NCBI RefSeq assembly: GCF_037414475.1 | Contig: NZ_CP147913.1 | Coordinates: forward strand, 1,240,001-1,304,000 | Origin: Myxococcus stipitatus | GTDB lineage: Bacteria > Myxococcota > Myxococcia > Myxococcales > Myxococcaceae | Length of the DNA stretch: 64,000 bases | Direction: 5' to 3' | Part shown: positions 1 to 8,511 of the stretch, one piece after another | Layout of the letters: each line of letters begins with the position of its first letter | How positions within the stretch are numbered: position 1 is the stretch's first letter | The notes under the pieces: generated by a model | Databases searched by the model: none | Told to the model about the DNA's origin: nothing | The model's input: only the letters and a program-made list of their open reading frames with translations | Program-made: the position numbers and the translations under genes

Positions 1-304
1 AAATCTCCCCATCCAACCGGTCCAGGGCCTCCACCAGCGCCCGCGCCTCCTTCTCGGGGAAAGGCGGCGCGCTCGCCCGGCGAACCTCGACGGCGGAGAC
101 CTGGGCCCCCTCCGCCTCGACCCGGATGGACTCAGGGTCCACCAGGTCCGGAAGCCGGGGCAACTCCACTCGCCGCGCTCCGGAGACATCGAGCGTGGCG
201 GTCCGCACCACCCGGGCCCTGTCGCTGTACACAGTCACATCCGTCACGGGCGCATCGATGGCGGCATGCAGCAGCCCCGCCACGGCCCAGCCAGGAAGAA
301 GCAT
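1..304 (-). CDS. MuiA-family (DUF4140/DUF4139) protein, N-terminal part
   Basis: This is the first ~101 codons of a minus-strand gene that runs off the left edge. A short hydrophobic start (MLLPGWAVAGLLHAA) is followed by DAPVTDVTVYSDRARVVRTA, the typical opening of the DUF4140 N-terminal domain of 'mucoidy inhibitor MuiA' proteins; the later VEVRRASAPPFPEKEARAL segment fits the following helical region. The ATG at 304 is preceded by an in-frame TAG four codons upstream, so the start is well bounded. These proteins are exported or envelope-associated and their biochemical role is not settled. The gene diverges from the polyphosphate kinase gene. The family call rests on the N-terminus only. 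Confidence 0.7.
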   Translation of the reverse strand, partial: MLLPGWAVAGLLHAAIDAPVTDVTVYSDRARVVRTATLDVSGARRVELPRLPDLVDPESIRVEAEGAQVSAVEVRRASAPPFPEKEARALVEALDRLDGEI

Positions 305-457
305 GGCGTCAAGCTATCCAGCCACCCGGGCCCACATCTTCACGGAGTCATCATGGCCCCGGCATGAATGGTTCAGCGCCGAGCCGTTTCCCACGCCCCC
401 AGGACATGCCCGAGCCCCGAGGCACTAACCTCCCCCCAGAACGACGGAAAGGACGCC

Positions 458-1285
458 ATGCAACTCATCACCAACGCAAGACAAGGTGCCAGCGTGCGGC
501 TGGACCGCATCCTCACCACGCCCCCCACGAAAGAGCTCAAGTCAGACGCCAAGGAGGAGTTCGATACACTCAGCAACGAATTGTTCGACCTCCAGGACCT
601 GCTCTGGGGCGCCCGCATGAACTCCGTGCTCATCGTCCTCCAGGGCCGGGACACCGCGGGCAAGGACGGCACCATCAAACATGTCGTGGGCAGCCTCAAC
701 CCCCGAGGCGTCAGCGTCACGTCCTTCGCCGTCCCCACCGCAGAGGAAGCCGAGCATGACTTCCTCTGGCGCATCCACCGGCACACCCCCCGCCTGGGCG
801 AATTCGCCATCTTCAACCGCTCCCACTACGAAGACGTGCTCGCCGTGCGGGTCCACAAACTCGCCCCCAAGTCCCTCTGGCAGAAGCGTTTCGAGCACAT
901 CCAGGACTTCGAGGACATGCTCTTCGAGCACGGAACCATCGTCCTGAAGTTCTTCCTCCACATCAGCCAGGACGAGCAGGAACAACGGCTGATGGACCGG
1001 GAGAAGGAGCCGCGCAAGGCCTGGAAGATCAGCGCCGGGGATTGGGAGGACCGCAAACACTGGGCGGACTACACCCAGGCCTACCAGGACGTCTTCGCGC
1101 GCACGTCCACCCCGCAGGCGCCGTGGAGGCTCGTGCCCTCGGATTCCAAGTGGTATCGGAATCTGGTCGTTGCACGCGCGGTGGCGACGGCGCTGCGTCC
1201 CTACCGCAAAAGCTGGCAGGACCAGCTGGATGAAGTCGGCGCGAAAAAGAAGGCGGAACTCAAAGCGTGGCGGAAACACCGCTGA
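458..1285 (+). CDS. ppk2: Polyphosphate kinase 2 family protein (polyP:nucleotide phosphotransferase)
   Basis: The 275-residue cytoplasmic enzyme should transfer phosphate between polyphosphate and a nucleotide. It has the PPK2 P-loop (GRDTAGKDG, residues ~63-71), the arginine-bearing Walker B region (FNRSHYEDVL, ~119-128) and the lid region with REKEPRKAWKIS, all in the expected order. Length and sequence (SLNPRGVSV, LGEFAIFNRSHYED) fit the PPK2 subgroup annotated as polyP:AMP/ADP phosphotransferase; the exact nucleotide preference cannot be told from sequence. The ATG at 458 follows a GGAAAGGA ribosome-binding site; an in-frame GTG 30 codons upstream gives an unlikely extension. It stands alone, followed by an inverted repeat. 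Confidence 0.9.
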   Translation: MQLITNARQGASVRLDRILTTPPTKELKSDAKEEFDTLSNELFDLQDLLWGARMNSVLIVLQGRDTAGKDGTIKHVVGSLNPRGVSVTSFAVPTAEEAEHDFLWRIHRHTPRLGEFAIFNRSHYEDVLAVRVHKLAPKSLWQKRFEHIQDFEDMLFEHGTIVLKFFLHISQDEQEQRLMDREKEPRKAWKISAGDWEDRKHWADYTQAYQDVFARTSTPQAPWRLVPSDSKWYRNLVVARAVATALRPYRKSWQDQLDEVGAKKKAELKAWRKHR

Positions 1286-1343
1286 GAACACTTCACCCGC
1301 TTCGCGGACGCTGCCTTGGGGTTTGGGTTCGCTGTTACATGGA

Positions 1344-1374
1344 ACGCGCCATGATGACACTCAACGTGGCGCGT
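1344..1374. promoter_or_regulatory. Inverted repeat between ppk2 and the EGF lipoprotein
   Basis: Perfect 8-bp arms ACGCGCCA (1344-1351) and TGGCGCGT (1367-1374) enclose a 15-nt loop. It lies 60 bp after the ppk2 stop and ~140 bp before the next start. There is no T-run. It could end ppk2 transcription or be an operator for the lipoprotein gene. Confidence 0.35.
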
Positions 1375-1514
1375 GTCGGGTGGCGAACGTGTTCTCACGT
1401 ATCAACGCAGGCACACCCAGCGGAAAAATGTATTCGTGCACTCCATCGCATCCAGCGGCCTCTCTCGAACGGTGTCTCAAGCATTTCTTCGGTGCCGCAG
1501 GAGCGACGAGCGGA

Positions 1515-3263
1515 ATGGAGCGAAACATGGTGTGCAGTCGACGGACGTCGTTTTGGCGAACGATGGGCGTGGTACTGGGATTGACCGGGTTGGTCGCATG
1601 CGGTGTCGAACAAGAGGGGAAGACTCCCACTGAAGAGCAACCCATGGAGGAAAGCGCGGAGAAGACCTCCGAACTCGCGATAGACCGGTACGCGGACGCG
1701 GTCGCGGCCGGAGGTGCCGTTGCCGTCCTCAACCCAAACAATGCCATCGGTGCACCAGACGGCAACGCCGCAAGCTTCCTCGCCGCGCTGGACGGCTCAC
1801 TGACGCTGGACATGGGCGCCGGGGAGGAAGGCAACGGCCCCCTGCGCATCTACTACCTGGGCCTCACCGCGGCCGCCCTCGCGCGGGTGGAGTTCCTGCG
1901 GGCCGACATGACCGTCATCACCACCGGCCAGGTCAACCTCATCGACCTGGGCGTGGGAACCCACACGGCCCTCGTCCCGAACAGCAACCCCACGCCCTAC
2001 CGCTACGTGAGGCTGAGGGGCGGCCTGCTGTCGCTCTACTTCGTGGACGCCGTGGAGTTCACCGGCCCCGTCTGTGGTGATGGCGTCGTGCAGACCGGCG
2101 AAGGCTGTGACGACGGCGGCACCACGTCCGGCAACGGCTGTAGCGCCACCTGCCAGGTGGAGCCCGGCTACACCTGTTCGGGCGCCCCCAGCGTCTGCAC
2201 GGACATCAACGAGTGCACCAACGGCACCGCCACCTGCTCCGTGAACGCCACCTGCTCCAACACCCAGGGCAGCTACACCTGCGCCTGCAAGCCGGGCTAC
2301 ACCGGCAACGGCCGCACCTGCAATGACATCAACGAGTGCACCAACGGCACCGCCACGTGCTCCGTGAACGCCACCTGCTCCAACACCCAGGGCAGCTACA
2401 CGTGCGCGTGCAAGCCGGGCTACTCCGGCAACGGCCGCACCTGCAATGACATCAACGAGTGCACCAACGGCACCAACCAGTGCTCCGTCAACGCCACGTG
2501 CTCCAACACCCAGGGCAGCTACACCTGCGCGTGCAAGCCGGGCTACTCCGGCGACGGCCGGACGTGCAATGACATCAACGAGTGCACCAACGGCACCGCC
2601 ACCTGCTCCGCGAACGCCACGTGCTCCAACACCCAGGGCAGCTACCGCTGCACCTGCAAGCCGGGCTACTCCGGTGACGGGCGGACGTGCACGGACATCA
2701 ACGAGTGCACCAATGGCACCGCCACCTGCACCCCGGGGCAGCGCTGCGTGAACCGTCCGGGTGGCTTTGATTGCGTGCCGGGCAGCTGCCCCGCGCCGCA
2801 GGTGCTGTGCGGCTCGAAGTGCGTGGATGCGAACACGGATGGGACCAACTGCGGCTGCTGCGGCAACATCTGCAGCGGTGGCAAGGTCTGCAACGGAGGC
2901 ATCTGCCGCACCCTCGTGCCGCTGACCCTCGACGCCACCTGGGAGGAGGCGCAGGACGCCGACCTCGTCCTGCGCGCCCCCACGGGCGAGGTGTTCACCT
3001 ACGAGCGCGCCGCCTCCAGCGAGGAGTCGCTCATCTCCGACGACTCCGGCGAGACGCCCCCGAGCGGGACGTATGACATCTGCCTGAGGTCCACGAGCCT
3101 GGAGCTGCCCGCCGAGGAGGGCGCCCGCGCCCCCTTCCACGTCACGCTGACCCGGTCGGGCTCCAAGGACCGCGTCCTGCGCGGCATCTCCCTCGACGGC
3201 GACGCAGCCGACGTGTGCACGCCGGAGCACCCGGACTACATCAGGTCCATCTCCTATCCCTGA
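1515..3263 (+). CDS. Surface lipoprotein with DUF4215 and tandem calcium-binding EGF-like repeats
   Basis: The 582-residue protein begins with a type II signal peptide (hydrophobic MGVVLGLTGLVAC, lipid-anchored Cys ~29). An N-terminal beta-rich region (~50-190) is followed by a DUF4215 Cys-rich repeat (CGDGVVQTGEGCDDG...NGCSATC), then four near-identical 41-residue EGF_CA repeats (DINECTNGT...CSNTQGSYTC), a fifth shortened repeat, a second Cys cluster (CGSKCVDANTDGTNCGCCG) and a beta-rich C-terminus with acidic and hydroxylated residues. The DxNEC pattern is the usual Ca2+-binding EGF signature. It is probably an adhesive or scaffolding outer-surface protein. ATG 1515 has an AGGAG 11 nt upstream; ATG 1527 is an alternative that keeps the signal peptide. 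A long hairpin follows the stop. Confidence 0.85.
   Translation: MERNMVCSRRTSFWRTMGVVLGLTGLVACGVEQEGKTPTEEQPMEESAEKTSELAIDRYADAVAAGGAVAVLNPNNAIGAPDGNAASFLAALDGSLTLDMGAGEEGNGPLRIYYLGLTAAALARVEFLRADMTVITTGQVNLIDLGVGTHTALVPNSNPTPYRYVRLRGGLLSLYFVDAVEFTGPVCGDGVVQTGEGCDDGGTTSGNGCSATCQVEPGYTCSGAPSVCTDINECTNGTATCSVNATCSNTQGSYTCACKPGYTGNGRTCNDINECTNGTATCSVNATCSNTQGSYTCACKPGYSGNGRTCNDINECTNGTNQCSVNATCSNTQGSYTCACKPGYSGDGRTCNDINECTNGTATCSANATCSNTQGSYRCTCKPGYSGDGRTCTDINECTNGTATCTPGQRCVNRPGGFDCVPGSCPAPQVLCGSKCVDANTDGTNCGCCGNICSGGKVCNGGICRTLVPLTLDATWEEAQDADLVLRAPTGEVFTYERAASSEESLISDDSGETPPSGTYDICLRSTSLELPAEEGARAPFHVTLTRSGSKDRVLRGISLDGDAADVCTPEHPDYIRSISYP
2202..2693 (+). repeat. Four tandem 123-bp EGF-coding repeats
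   Basis: GACATCAACGAGTGCACC recurs at 2202, 2325, 2448, 2571 and 2694, an exact 123-bp (41-codon) period. The first four units are nearly identical at DNA level and the fifth diverges after ~50 bp. The lack of silent divergence between units suggests recent expansion or ongoing gene conversion. Copy number may vary between strains. Confidence 0.95.
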
Positions 3264-3284
3264 CGTAGAGGGAAGGTGAAGACC

Positions 3285-3318
3285 GGGCGCGCGGAGCCGC
3301 TCGTGGCTCCGCGCGCCC
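3285..3318 (+). terminator. Hairpin terminator after the EGF lipoprotein
   Basis: A perfect 14-bp stem (3285-3298 with 3305-3318) closes a 6-nt loop, 21 bp after the stop codon. It has no U-tract, like the other hairpins in this window. Confidence 0.7.
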
Positions 3319-3378
3319 CATCCATTCTCCCCGAGGAAGTCGTGCCAGAACGCCGGGCATTCGTTAAGAACGGGCCCC

Positions 3379-4995
3379 ATGACGGCACTCGCGGACCTCT
3401 TCCCGGCGGATTCACAGATTCCCCCCAGCGTTCGGCTCCCGGCCTATCTCGAGCAGCGCGAATACCTGGTCGGCGGTGAGCTGCGCACCTGGACCGGGGA
3501 CCTCAGCCCCGTCCGCAGTCCGGTCTTCGTCCAGACACCCGAGGGGCTCCAACAGAAGGTCATCGGGGCCACGCCGCTGCTCACATCGCGCGAGTCGCTC
3601 GACGCACTCGCCGCCGCGGTGAAGGCGTATGACCAGGGCCGGGGCGTCTGGCCTTCCATGCGTGTCGCCGAGCGAATTGAAGCCGTGGAGCGCTTCGTCA
3701 CGGCCATGCGCACCCAGCGCACCGCCGTCGTCAATCTGTTGATGTGGGAGATTGGCAAGACGCAGCCGGACTCCGAGAAGGAATTCGACCGCACCATCGA
3801 CCTCATCGTGGAGACCATCCGCGCGCTGAAGGAGCTGGACCGAACCTCGTCCCGCTTCGTGCAGGAGCAGGGCATCATGGCGCAGATTCGCCGCGCGCCC
3901 ATGGGCGTGGCGCTGTGCATGGGTCCCTACAACTACCCGCTCAACGAGACCTTCAGCACGCTCTTCCCCGCCCTGCTCATGGGCAACACGGTGGTCTTCA
4001 AGCCCGCGAAGTTCGGCGTGCTGCTCATCCGGCCCCTGCTGGAGTCCTTCCGCGACTGCTTCCCGCCCGGCGTCATCAACATCATCTACGGCAAGGGCCG
4101 CGAGACGGTGGGCGCGCTGATGGAGAGCGGCCAGGTGGACCTCTTCGCCTTCATCGGCACCAACCGGGGCGCCAGCGAGCTCAAGCGCATGCACCCGCGC
4201 CCGCACCGCTTGAAGTCCGTGCTGGGCCTCGACGCGAAGAACCCGGCCATCATCCTGGAGGACGCGGACCTGGATAACGCCGTGAAGGAGTGCATCACGG
4301 GGACGCTGTCCTTCAACGGCCAGCGCTGCACGGCGCTCAAGCTGCTGGTGGTGCACCGGAGCATCGCGGAGAGCTTCCTCAAGAAGTTCACCGCCGCGGT
4401 GGACCAGCTCAAGCCCGGCATGCCGTGGGAGCCCGGCGTCTCCATCACCCCGCTGCCGGAGCCGGGCAAGACGGACTACCTCCAGGGCCTGGTGGATGAC
4501 GCCGTCTCCAAGGGCGCGCGCATCGTGAACGCGACGGGCGGCCAGTCAGCCCACTCGTTCTACTCACCCACCGTCGTCTATCCCGTCACCCCCGGCATGC
4601 GGCTGGCCACGGAGGAGCAGTTCGGCCCCGTGATTCCCGTCATGGTGTTCGACCACGACGACGAGGTCATCCAGCTGGTGGTGAACTCGCAGTTCGGCCA
4701 GCAGCTGAGCCTCTTCGGAAAGGACTCCACGCGCATCGGCCGGTTCATTGACGCGTTCTCCAACCAGGTGGGCCGCATCAACCTCAACTGCCAATGCCAG
4801 CGCGGCCCGGACACCTTCCCCTTCAACGGCCGCAAGGACTCCGCCGAAGGCACGCTGTCCGTCGCGGATGCCCTGCGCGTGTTCTCCATCCGCACGCTCG
4901 TCGCCACCAAGACGACCCGCGACAACACCGCGCTGGTCCAGTCCATCCTGACGCGGCGTGAGTCGGACTTCCTCACCACGGACTTCTTGTTCTGA
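3379..4995 (+). CDS. GapN-like aldehyde dehydrogenase (NADP-dependent glyceraldehyde-3-phosphate dehydrogenase-like)
   Basis: The 538-residue protein is a full-length ALDH-superfamily enzyme, closest in feel to non-phosphorylating NADP-dependent glyceraldehyde-3-phosphate dehydrogenases. Visible are the oxyanion Asn in MGPYNYPLN (N185), the catalytic Cys in FNGQRCTALK (C317) and the EEQFGP loop. The usual ELGGK motif is replaced by LGLDAKN (282-288): where the general-base Glu normally sits there is Gly283, and the nearest acid is Asp285. If active it would oxidise an aldehyde irreversibly with NAD(P)+ in the cytoplasm. It is monocistronic, bounded by strong hairpins on both sides. Substrate assignment is tentative because of the altered motif. 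Confidence 0.75.
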   Translation: MTALADLFPADSQIPPSVRLPAYLEQREYLVGGELRTWTGDLSPVRSPVFVQTPEGLQQKVIGATPLLTSRESLDALAAAVKAYDQGRGVWPSMRVAERIEAVERFVTAMRTQRTAVVNLLMWEIGKTQPDSEKEFDRTIDLIVETIRALKELDRTSSRFVQEQGIMAQIRRAPMGVALCMGPYNYPLNETFSTLFPALLMGNTVVFKPAKFGVLLIRPLLESFRDCFPPGVINIIYGKGRETVGALMESGQVDLFAFIGTNRGASELKRMHPRPHRLKSVLGLDAKNPAIILEDADLDNAVKECITGTLSFNGQRCTALKLLVVHRSIAESFLKKFTAAVDQLKPGMPWEPGVSITPLPEPGKTDYLQGLVDDAVSKGARIVNATGGQSAHSFYSPTVVYPVTPGMRLATEEQFGPVIPVMVFDHDDEVIQLVVNSQFGQQLSLFGKDSTRIGRFIDAFSNQVGRINLNCQCQRGPDTFPFNGRKDSAEGTLSVADALRVFSIRTLVATKTTRDNTALVQSILTRRESDFLTTDFLF

Positions 4996-4998
4996 GAC

Positions 4999-5028
4999 AA
5001 GGGGGCACGCCTCCACGCGTGCCCCCTT
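4999..5028. terminator. Bidirectional hairpin between convergent genes
   Basis: A perfect 12-bp stem (AAGGGGGCACGC at 4999-5010 with its complement at 5017-5028) sits between the dehydrogenase and the outer-membrane protein gene. The A/T ends let it work in both directions. Confidence 0.75.
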
Positions 5029-5041
5029 CCCTCGCGCCCCG

Positions 5042-5587
5042 CTACCAGCGATGGCGCCAGCCCAGCCCCAAGGTGATGTACATCGGCTTCTCGTAGCGGT
5101 CCTTGTCGTCGGCGACGGCGATGTGGGCTCGCACGTCGAAGCACAACGGCAGCCACTCCACGGGCCGCCCCTCCAACTCCATTCCCATGGAGAAGCCCAG
5201 GGACGTGGAGTCACGCGCGGCGTTCAAGCCCACTCCCGCGACGAGAGCGGGCCTGACGCCGCGTATGTTCCCGCCCAGGCGAGCCACCGCCCCGAACTGG
5301 GCAAGCGTCCCTCCCATCGAGGAATTGAGATGGGAGCTGTTGTCCGTCGTGCTCGAGCCCGCGTTCGCGTACAAGGCCCCCTCCGCTCCCAGGGAGAAAT
5401 ACGGCCCCATGAGCTTGAGCAGATGCACCCTCACCCCGGGCCCGACATGTGACTCCCCCATGGAGTCCCTCAATGCCAATGCAATGCCCGGATGGATGCC
5501 CAACTCCACTGACTCAGGTGTTGGCGCCGGCTCCTGCGCCCCTGCGTTTGCCGCCCACAACAACACGCCTGCGAACAACGTCCTCAT
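5042..5587 (-). CDS. Small outer-membrane beta-barrel-like protein
   Basis: The 181-residue protein has a Sec signal peptide (MRTLFAGVLLWAANAGAQ) and a body of alternating hydrophobic/polar strands with glycines, ending in LGLGWRHRW with a terminal aromatic residue typical of outer-membrane barrels. Function unknown. The ATG at 5587 has GGAGGGAT upstream; a longer frame to 5644 would bury the signal peptide. The adjacent upstream gene (5669-5980) is a shortened copy of it, so this is a tandem duplication. The hairpin at 4999-5028 ends its transcript. Confidence 0.65.
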   Translation of the reverse strand: MRTLFAGVLLWAANAGAQEPAPTPESVELGIHPGIALALRDSMGESHVGPGVRVHLLKLMGPYFSLGAEGALYANAGSSTTDNSSHLNSSMGGTLAQFGAVARLGGNIRGVRPALVAGVGLNAARDSTSLGFSMGMELEGRPVEWLPLCFDVRAHIAVADDKDRYEKPMYITLGLGWRHRW

Positions 5588-5668
5588 GTCCAATCCCTCC
5601 ACAATCACCGCCCGGCCGCATGGTGCGAAAATTCGAGCGTCCATCCGAGACGCCCTGACAAGGATGCC

Positions 5669-5980
5669 CTACCAGGCCAGACGCCACCCGAGCCCCAGGG
5701 CGAGGAATTCAATCTTCTCGTCCGCCGGGTCGCCGTAGCTGTTCAGGCTCTCGTGGAGCCGCATGTCCACGGACAATGGCAACCACTTCACGGGCGTCAT
5801 CTGGAGCTCGAAGCCCATGGAATAGCCAGACCCTCCGTACACCTCTCCTTCGCCATCCGCTGACGCACGCGCGCACCCCAGATGGATGCCCGATTCCATC
5901 GACTCAGGTGTTGGGGGTGCCGGCTCCTGAGCCATGGCACTTCCCGCCCATGACAAGGCACCTGCGAACAACGCGCTCAT
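5669..5980 (-). pseudogene. Internally deleted copy of the adjacent outer-membrane protein
   Basis: The 103-codon frame keeps the signal peptide and N-terminus of its neighbour (MSALFAGALSWAGSAMAQEP, TPESMESGIHLG) and its C-terminus (GYSMGFELQMTPVKWLPLSVDMR... LALGLGWRLAW). About 85-90 central residues present in the neighbour, from the ALRDSMGE region to the NAARDSTSL region, are missing. The frame remains open with ATG 5980 and a GGAGGAGC ribosome-binding site. A barrel of this size is unlikely to fold like the parent. It is either a decayed duplicate or a mini-protein; I favour decay. Confidence 0.6.
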
Positions 5981-6032
5981 GTCCTGCTCCTCCACGGCCC
6001 CGGCCCGGCGGTGTGAGGCGGACATTCAAGTT

Positions 6033-8435
6033 TCAGGCCGGGTCTCGCCCCTGCCGTGGCGCAGTGCCCGGCGCATCAGGGGACATCGCTGGGGATTTGC
6101 CGCGGCGCCGTCGTCGTCGCCGCTTCACCGCGGAACCTCCGGAACCATTGCCCAGCTCTCGCAGCACCCGCGCCCGGGTGGGGCCATCCAGGCGGAGCTC
6201 CTGCATGAGCGGCTGGGCCCGCTGGACACCGTGTGGATGGCGCAGGGCGTCGGCGAGCCGCTCGACGACATCCATTCGTATCGCCACGCGGCCCAACGCC
6301 TCATAACCAAACGCTCGCGCATCCCGGCCCTCGAGCGCGGAGACCTCGAGCACCGGCTCGCGCGGAATCCCCTGCGGCACGGGGCGCTGCTGGAACAGCG
6401 CGGTCAACATGCAGCGCCGCTCCAGCGCATGGGGGCGCAGGGCCTCGGCCACGTAGAGGAAACGCCGGCCCTCGCGCACCCCCACCGCGCGCAGACGCTC
6501 GCGCGACTCCTCATCCAAGAGGCCCCACTGCTCCCGCGCGTCGGCCTGGGTGATGACACCCAATCCCTCCGCCAGCCGATACGCCAGACCTCTTGCCACC
6601 GGAGAGCGGCCCGCCCCCGTGAGGGACTCGGCGGGAAAACCGCCCATCGCCTCCGTCATCAAGTCCCGCGCCAGGGCCACCAGCCGGCGCTCCAGCCGTC
6701 GCCGGGCGCCGCCGGTCCACACCTCGGGCTCCGCCAACGCCAGCTGCGGCGAGCGCCGGTCCGAGCCTTTCACCAGACGCGCCAGCGGCTGCGCCTCGAA
6801 CGAGATGTTGCCCGAGGCATCCACCTCGAAGGCCTCATGCGTCGCGTCGACGACACGCTGGACGAACTGCTCCTCGGTGATGGCCGCGCCCTCGGCCCCG
6901 GGGAGCTCGCCCAACAAGAGCCCCAGCTTCGCGAAGGGGCTGTCGGAGGATGCGCCGGGCGCCGATGACGGCGAGGCCCTCACGAAGCGCCGCGCGCTCC
7001 TTCGCGCCGCCCGCTGGACGAAGCGCTCCACCAGCCGCTCATGGAGCGCATCCCCCAGCGAGTCCTCGATGAGGCGGGTTCGCTCCTGCCAGTCCTCGGC
7101 GTCGCGCAGCCAGCTCGAGCGATGGCTGATGTACGTCCAGATGCGGATGGCCGCGAGCCGGTCCATCAGCGTGTGGATGTCCCCGGAGACATCATCCAGG
7201 GGAGAGACCTGCCGGGCCAGCCACGTCGGCTCGAGCGTCCCGTCTCCCGCCGTGAGCTGGAGGAAGGTCTCCCGCAGCAACGCGACATGCTGGCCGAACA
7301 AGCCCTTGCGGAAGTCGGGAATCTGGCAGACCTGCCACAGCAGCTCCACGCGGGAGCGGTCCGTCAGCACGTCCCGAATCGCGGGGACCTGCGACAAGTC
7401 CTTGAGCGCGTCGAAGTCATCCGCACGCTCCACGCGGACGAACGCGCCATGGCGCGGCGCTCGTGCCAGCGAATCCAGCAGGGCCTCGGGGCTCGCGAAG
7501 TCCAGCTCGACGTTGCGCCAGATGAGGCTGCGCACGGCCGGGAAGCGGTGCGTCTCGATGGAGGAGACCACTCGTGGGTGCAGCTCCGGCAACGTGTTGA
7601 GCATGCCGAAGCTGCCGTCATTCAAGTGACGGCCCGCGCGCCCGGCGATCTGCGCCAGCTCGTCGGAGAAGAGGTCCCGCTGCTCGGCGCCGTCGTACTT
7701 GGACAGCGCCGCGAAGGCCACGTGGTTCAAGTCCAGGTTGAGCCCCATGCCGATGGCGTCGGTGGCCACCAGGTATTGGACTTCTCCGGCTTGATACATC
7801 GCCACCTGGGCATTTCGCGTCCGGGGCGACAGCGCGCCCAGCACCACGGCCACACCTCCGCGCAGACGGCGCAGGGACTCGGCCAGCTCGTAGACGCGGT
7901 CCGCGGAGAACGCGACCACGGCCGAGCGCGGGGGCAGGCTCTTCAGCGACTTGCGTCCGGTGTAGCGCAGCTGGGACAGGCGGTGGGCGCGCTTGAGCGA
8001 CGCATGCGGGATGAGCGACTGCACCATGGGCCTCATGGTGTCCGCGCCCAGGAACCAGGTCTCCTTGCGCCCGCGGGCATGCAGCAGCCGGTCCGTGAAG
8101 ACATGGCCGCGCTCGCGGTGGGCGGCGAGCTGGATTTCATCCACCGCGAGGAAGTCCACCGCGCGGTCCAGCGGCATCGCCTCCACGGTGCAGATCCAGT
8201 AGTCGGGCCGGGGCGGCAGGCGCTTCTCCTCGCCTGTCATCAGGGCCACTCGCCCCTCGCCCACCCGGGCCGTCACCCGGTCGTAGACTTCACGGGCGAG
8301 CAGCCGCAGCGGCAGGCCCATCATCCCCGTGTCATGCTCGAGCATCCGCTCGATGGCTCGGTGGGTCTTTCCAGTGTTCGTGGGCCCCAGCTCCGCCACG
8401 ACGACGGATGACCGGCCAGCTGCGCTGGAGTTCAT
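6033..8435 (-). CDS. SUV3-like superfamily 2 RNA/DNA helicase
   Basis: The 800-residue protein has a helicase P-loop (GPTNTGKTH, residues 17-25), the SUV3-type DEIQ Walker B in FLAVDEIQLAAH, and motif V/VI segments ATDAIGMGLNLD and QIAGRAGRH. This is the order seen in mitochondrial SUV3 and its bacterial relatives, which unwind RNA in degradation. The C-terminal ~400 residues are a family-typical extension ending in a run of arginines (KRRRRRRRGK) likely to bind nucleic acid. The ATG at 8435 is chosen because the P-loop lies just after it; the open frame continues to 8570 without family support. It diverges from the DinB-like gene with 76 bp between starts. Confidence 0.85.
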   Translation of the reverse strand: MNSSAAGRSSVVVAELGPTNTGKTHRAIERMLEHDTGMMGLPLRLLAREVYDRVTARVGEGRVALMTGEEKRLPPRPDYWICTVEAMPLDRAVDFLAVDEIQLAAHRERGHVFTDRLLHARGRKETWFLGADTMRPMVQSLIPHASLKRAHRLSQLRYTGRKSLKSLPPRSAVVAFSADRVYELAESLRRLRGGVAVVLGALSPRTRNAQVAMYQAGEVQYLVATDAIGMGLNLDLNHVAFAALSKYDGAEQRDLFSDELAQIAGRAGRHLNDGSFGMLNTLPELHPRVVSSIETHRFPAVRSLIWRNVELDFASPEALLDSLARAPRHGAFVRVERADDFDALKDLSQVPAIRDVLTDRSRVELLWQVCQIPDFRKGLFGQHVALLRETFLQLTAGDGTLEPTWLARQVSPLDDVSGDIHTLMDRLAAIRIWTYISHRSSWLRDAEDWQERTRLIEDSLGDALHERLVERFVQRAARRSARRFVRASPSSAPGASSDSPFAKLGLLLGELPGAEGAAITEEQFVQRVVDATHEAFEVDASGNISFEAQPLARLVKGSDRRSPQLALAEPEVWTGGARRRLERRLVALARDLMTEAMGGFPAESLTGAGRSPVARGLAYRLAEGLGVITQADAREQWGLLDEESRERLRAVGVREGRRFLYVAEALRPHALERRCMLTALFQQRPVPQGIPREPVLEVSALEGRDARAFGYEALGRVAIRMDVVERLADALRHPHGVQRAQPLMQELRLDGPTRARVLRELGNGSGGSAVKRRRRRRRGKSPAMSPDAPGTAPRQGRDPA

Positions 8436-8511
8436 TGCGAGGAGTCTAACCGCAAGGCCCCTTCCGAGCTTCCAATAGACGCAGCCAGGCAAGCCCTCTA
8501 GCTTCCGGCCC

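Noticed and set aside
2202..2780. Regularly spaced direct repeats that could suggest a CRISPR array.
   Set aside because: They lie inside a coding frame, have a 123-bp period and encode EGF domains; there are no unique spacers or cas genes.
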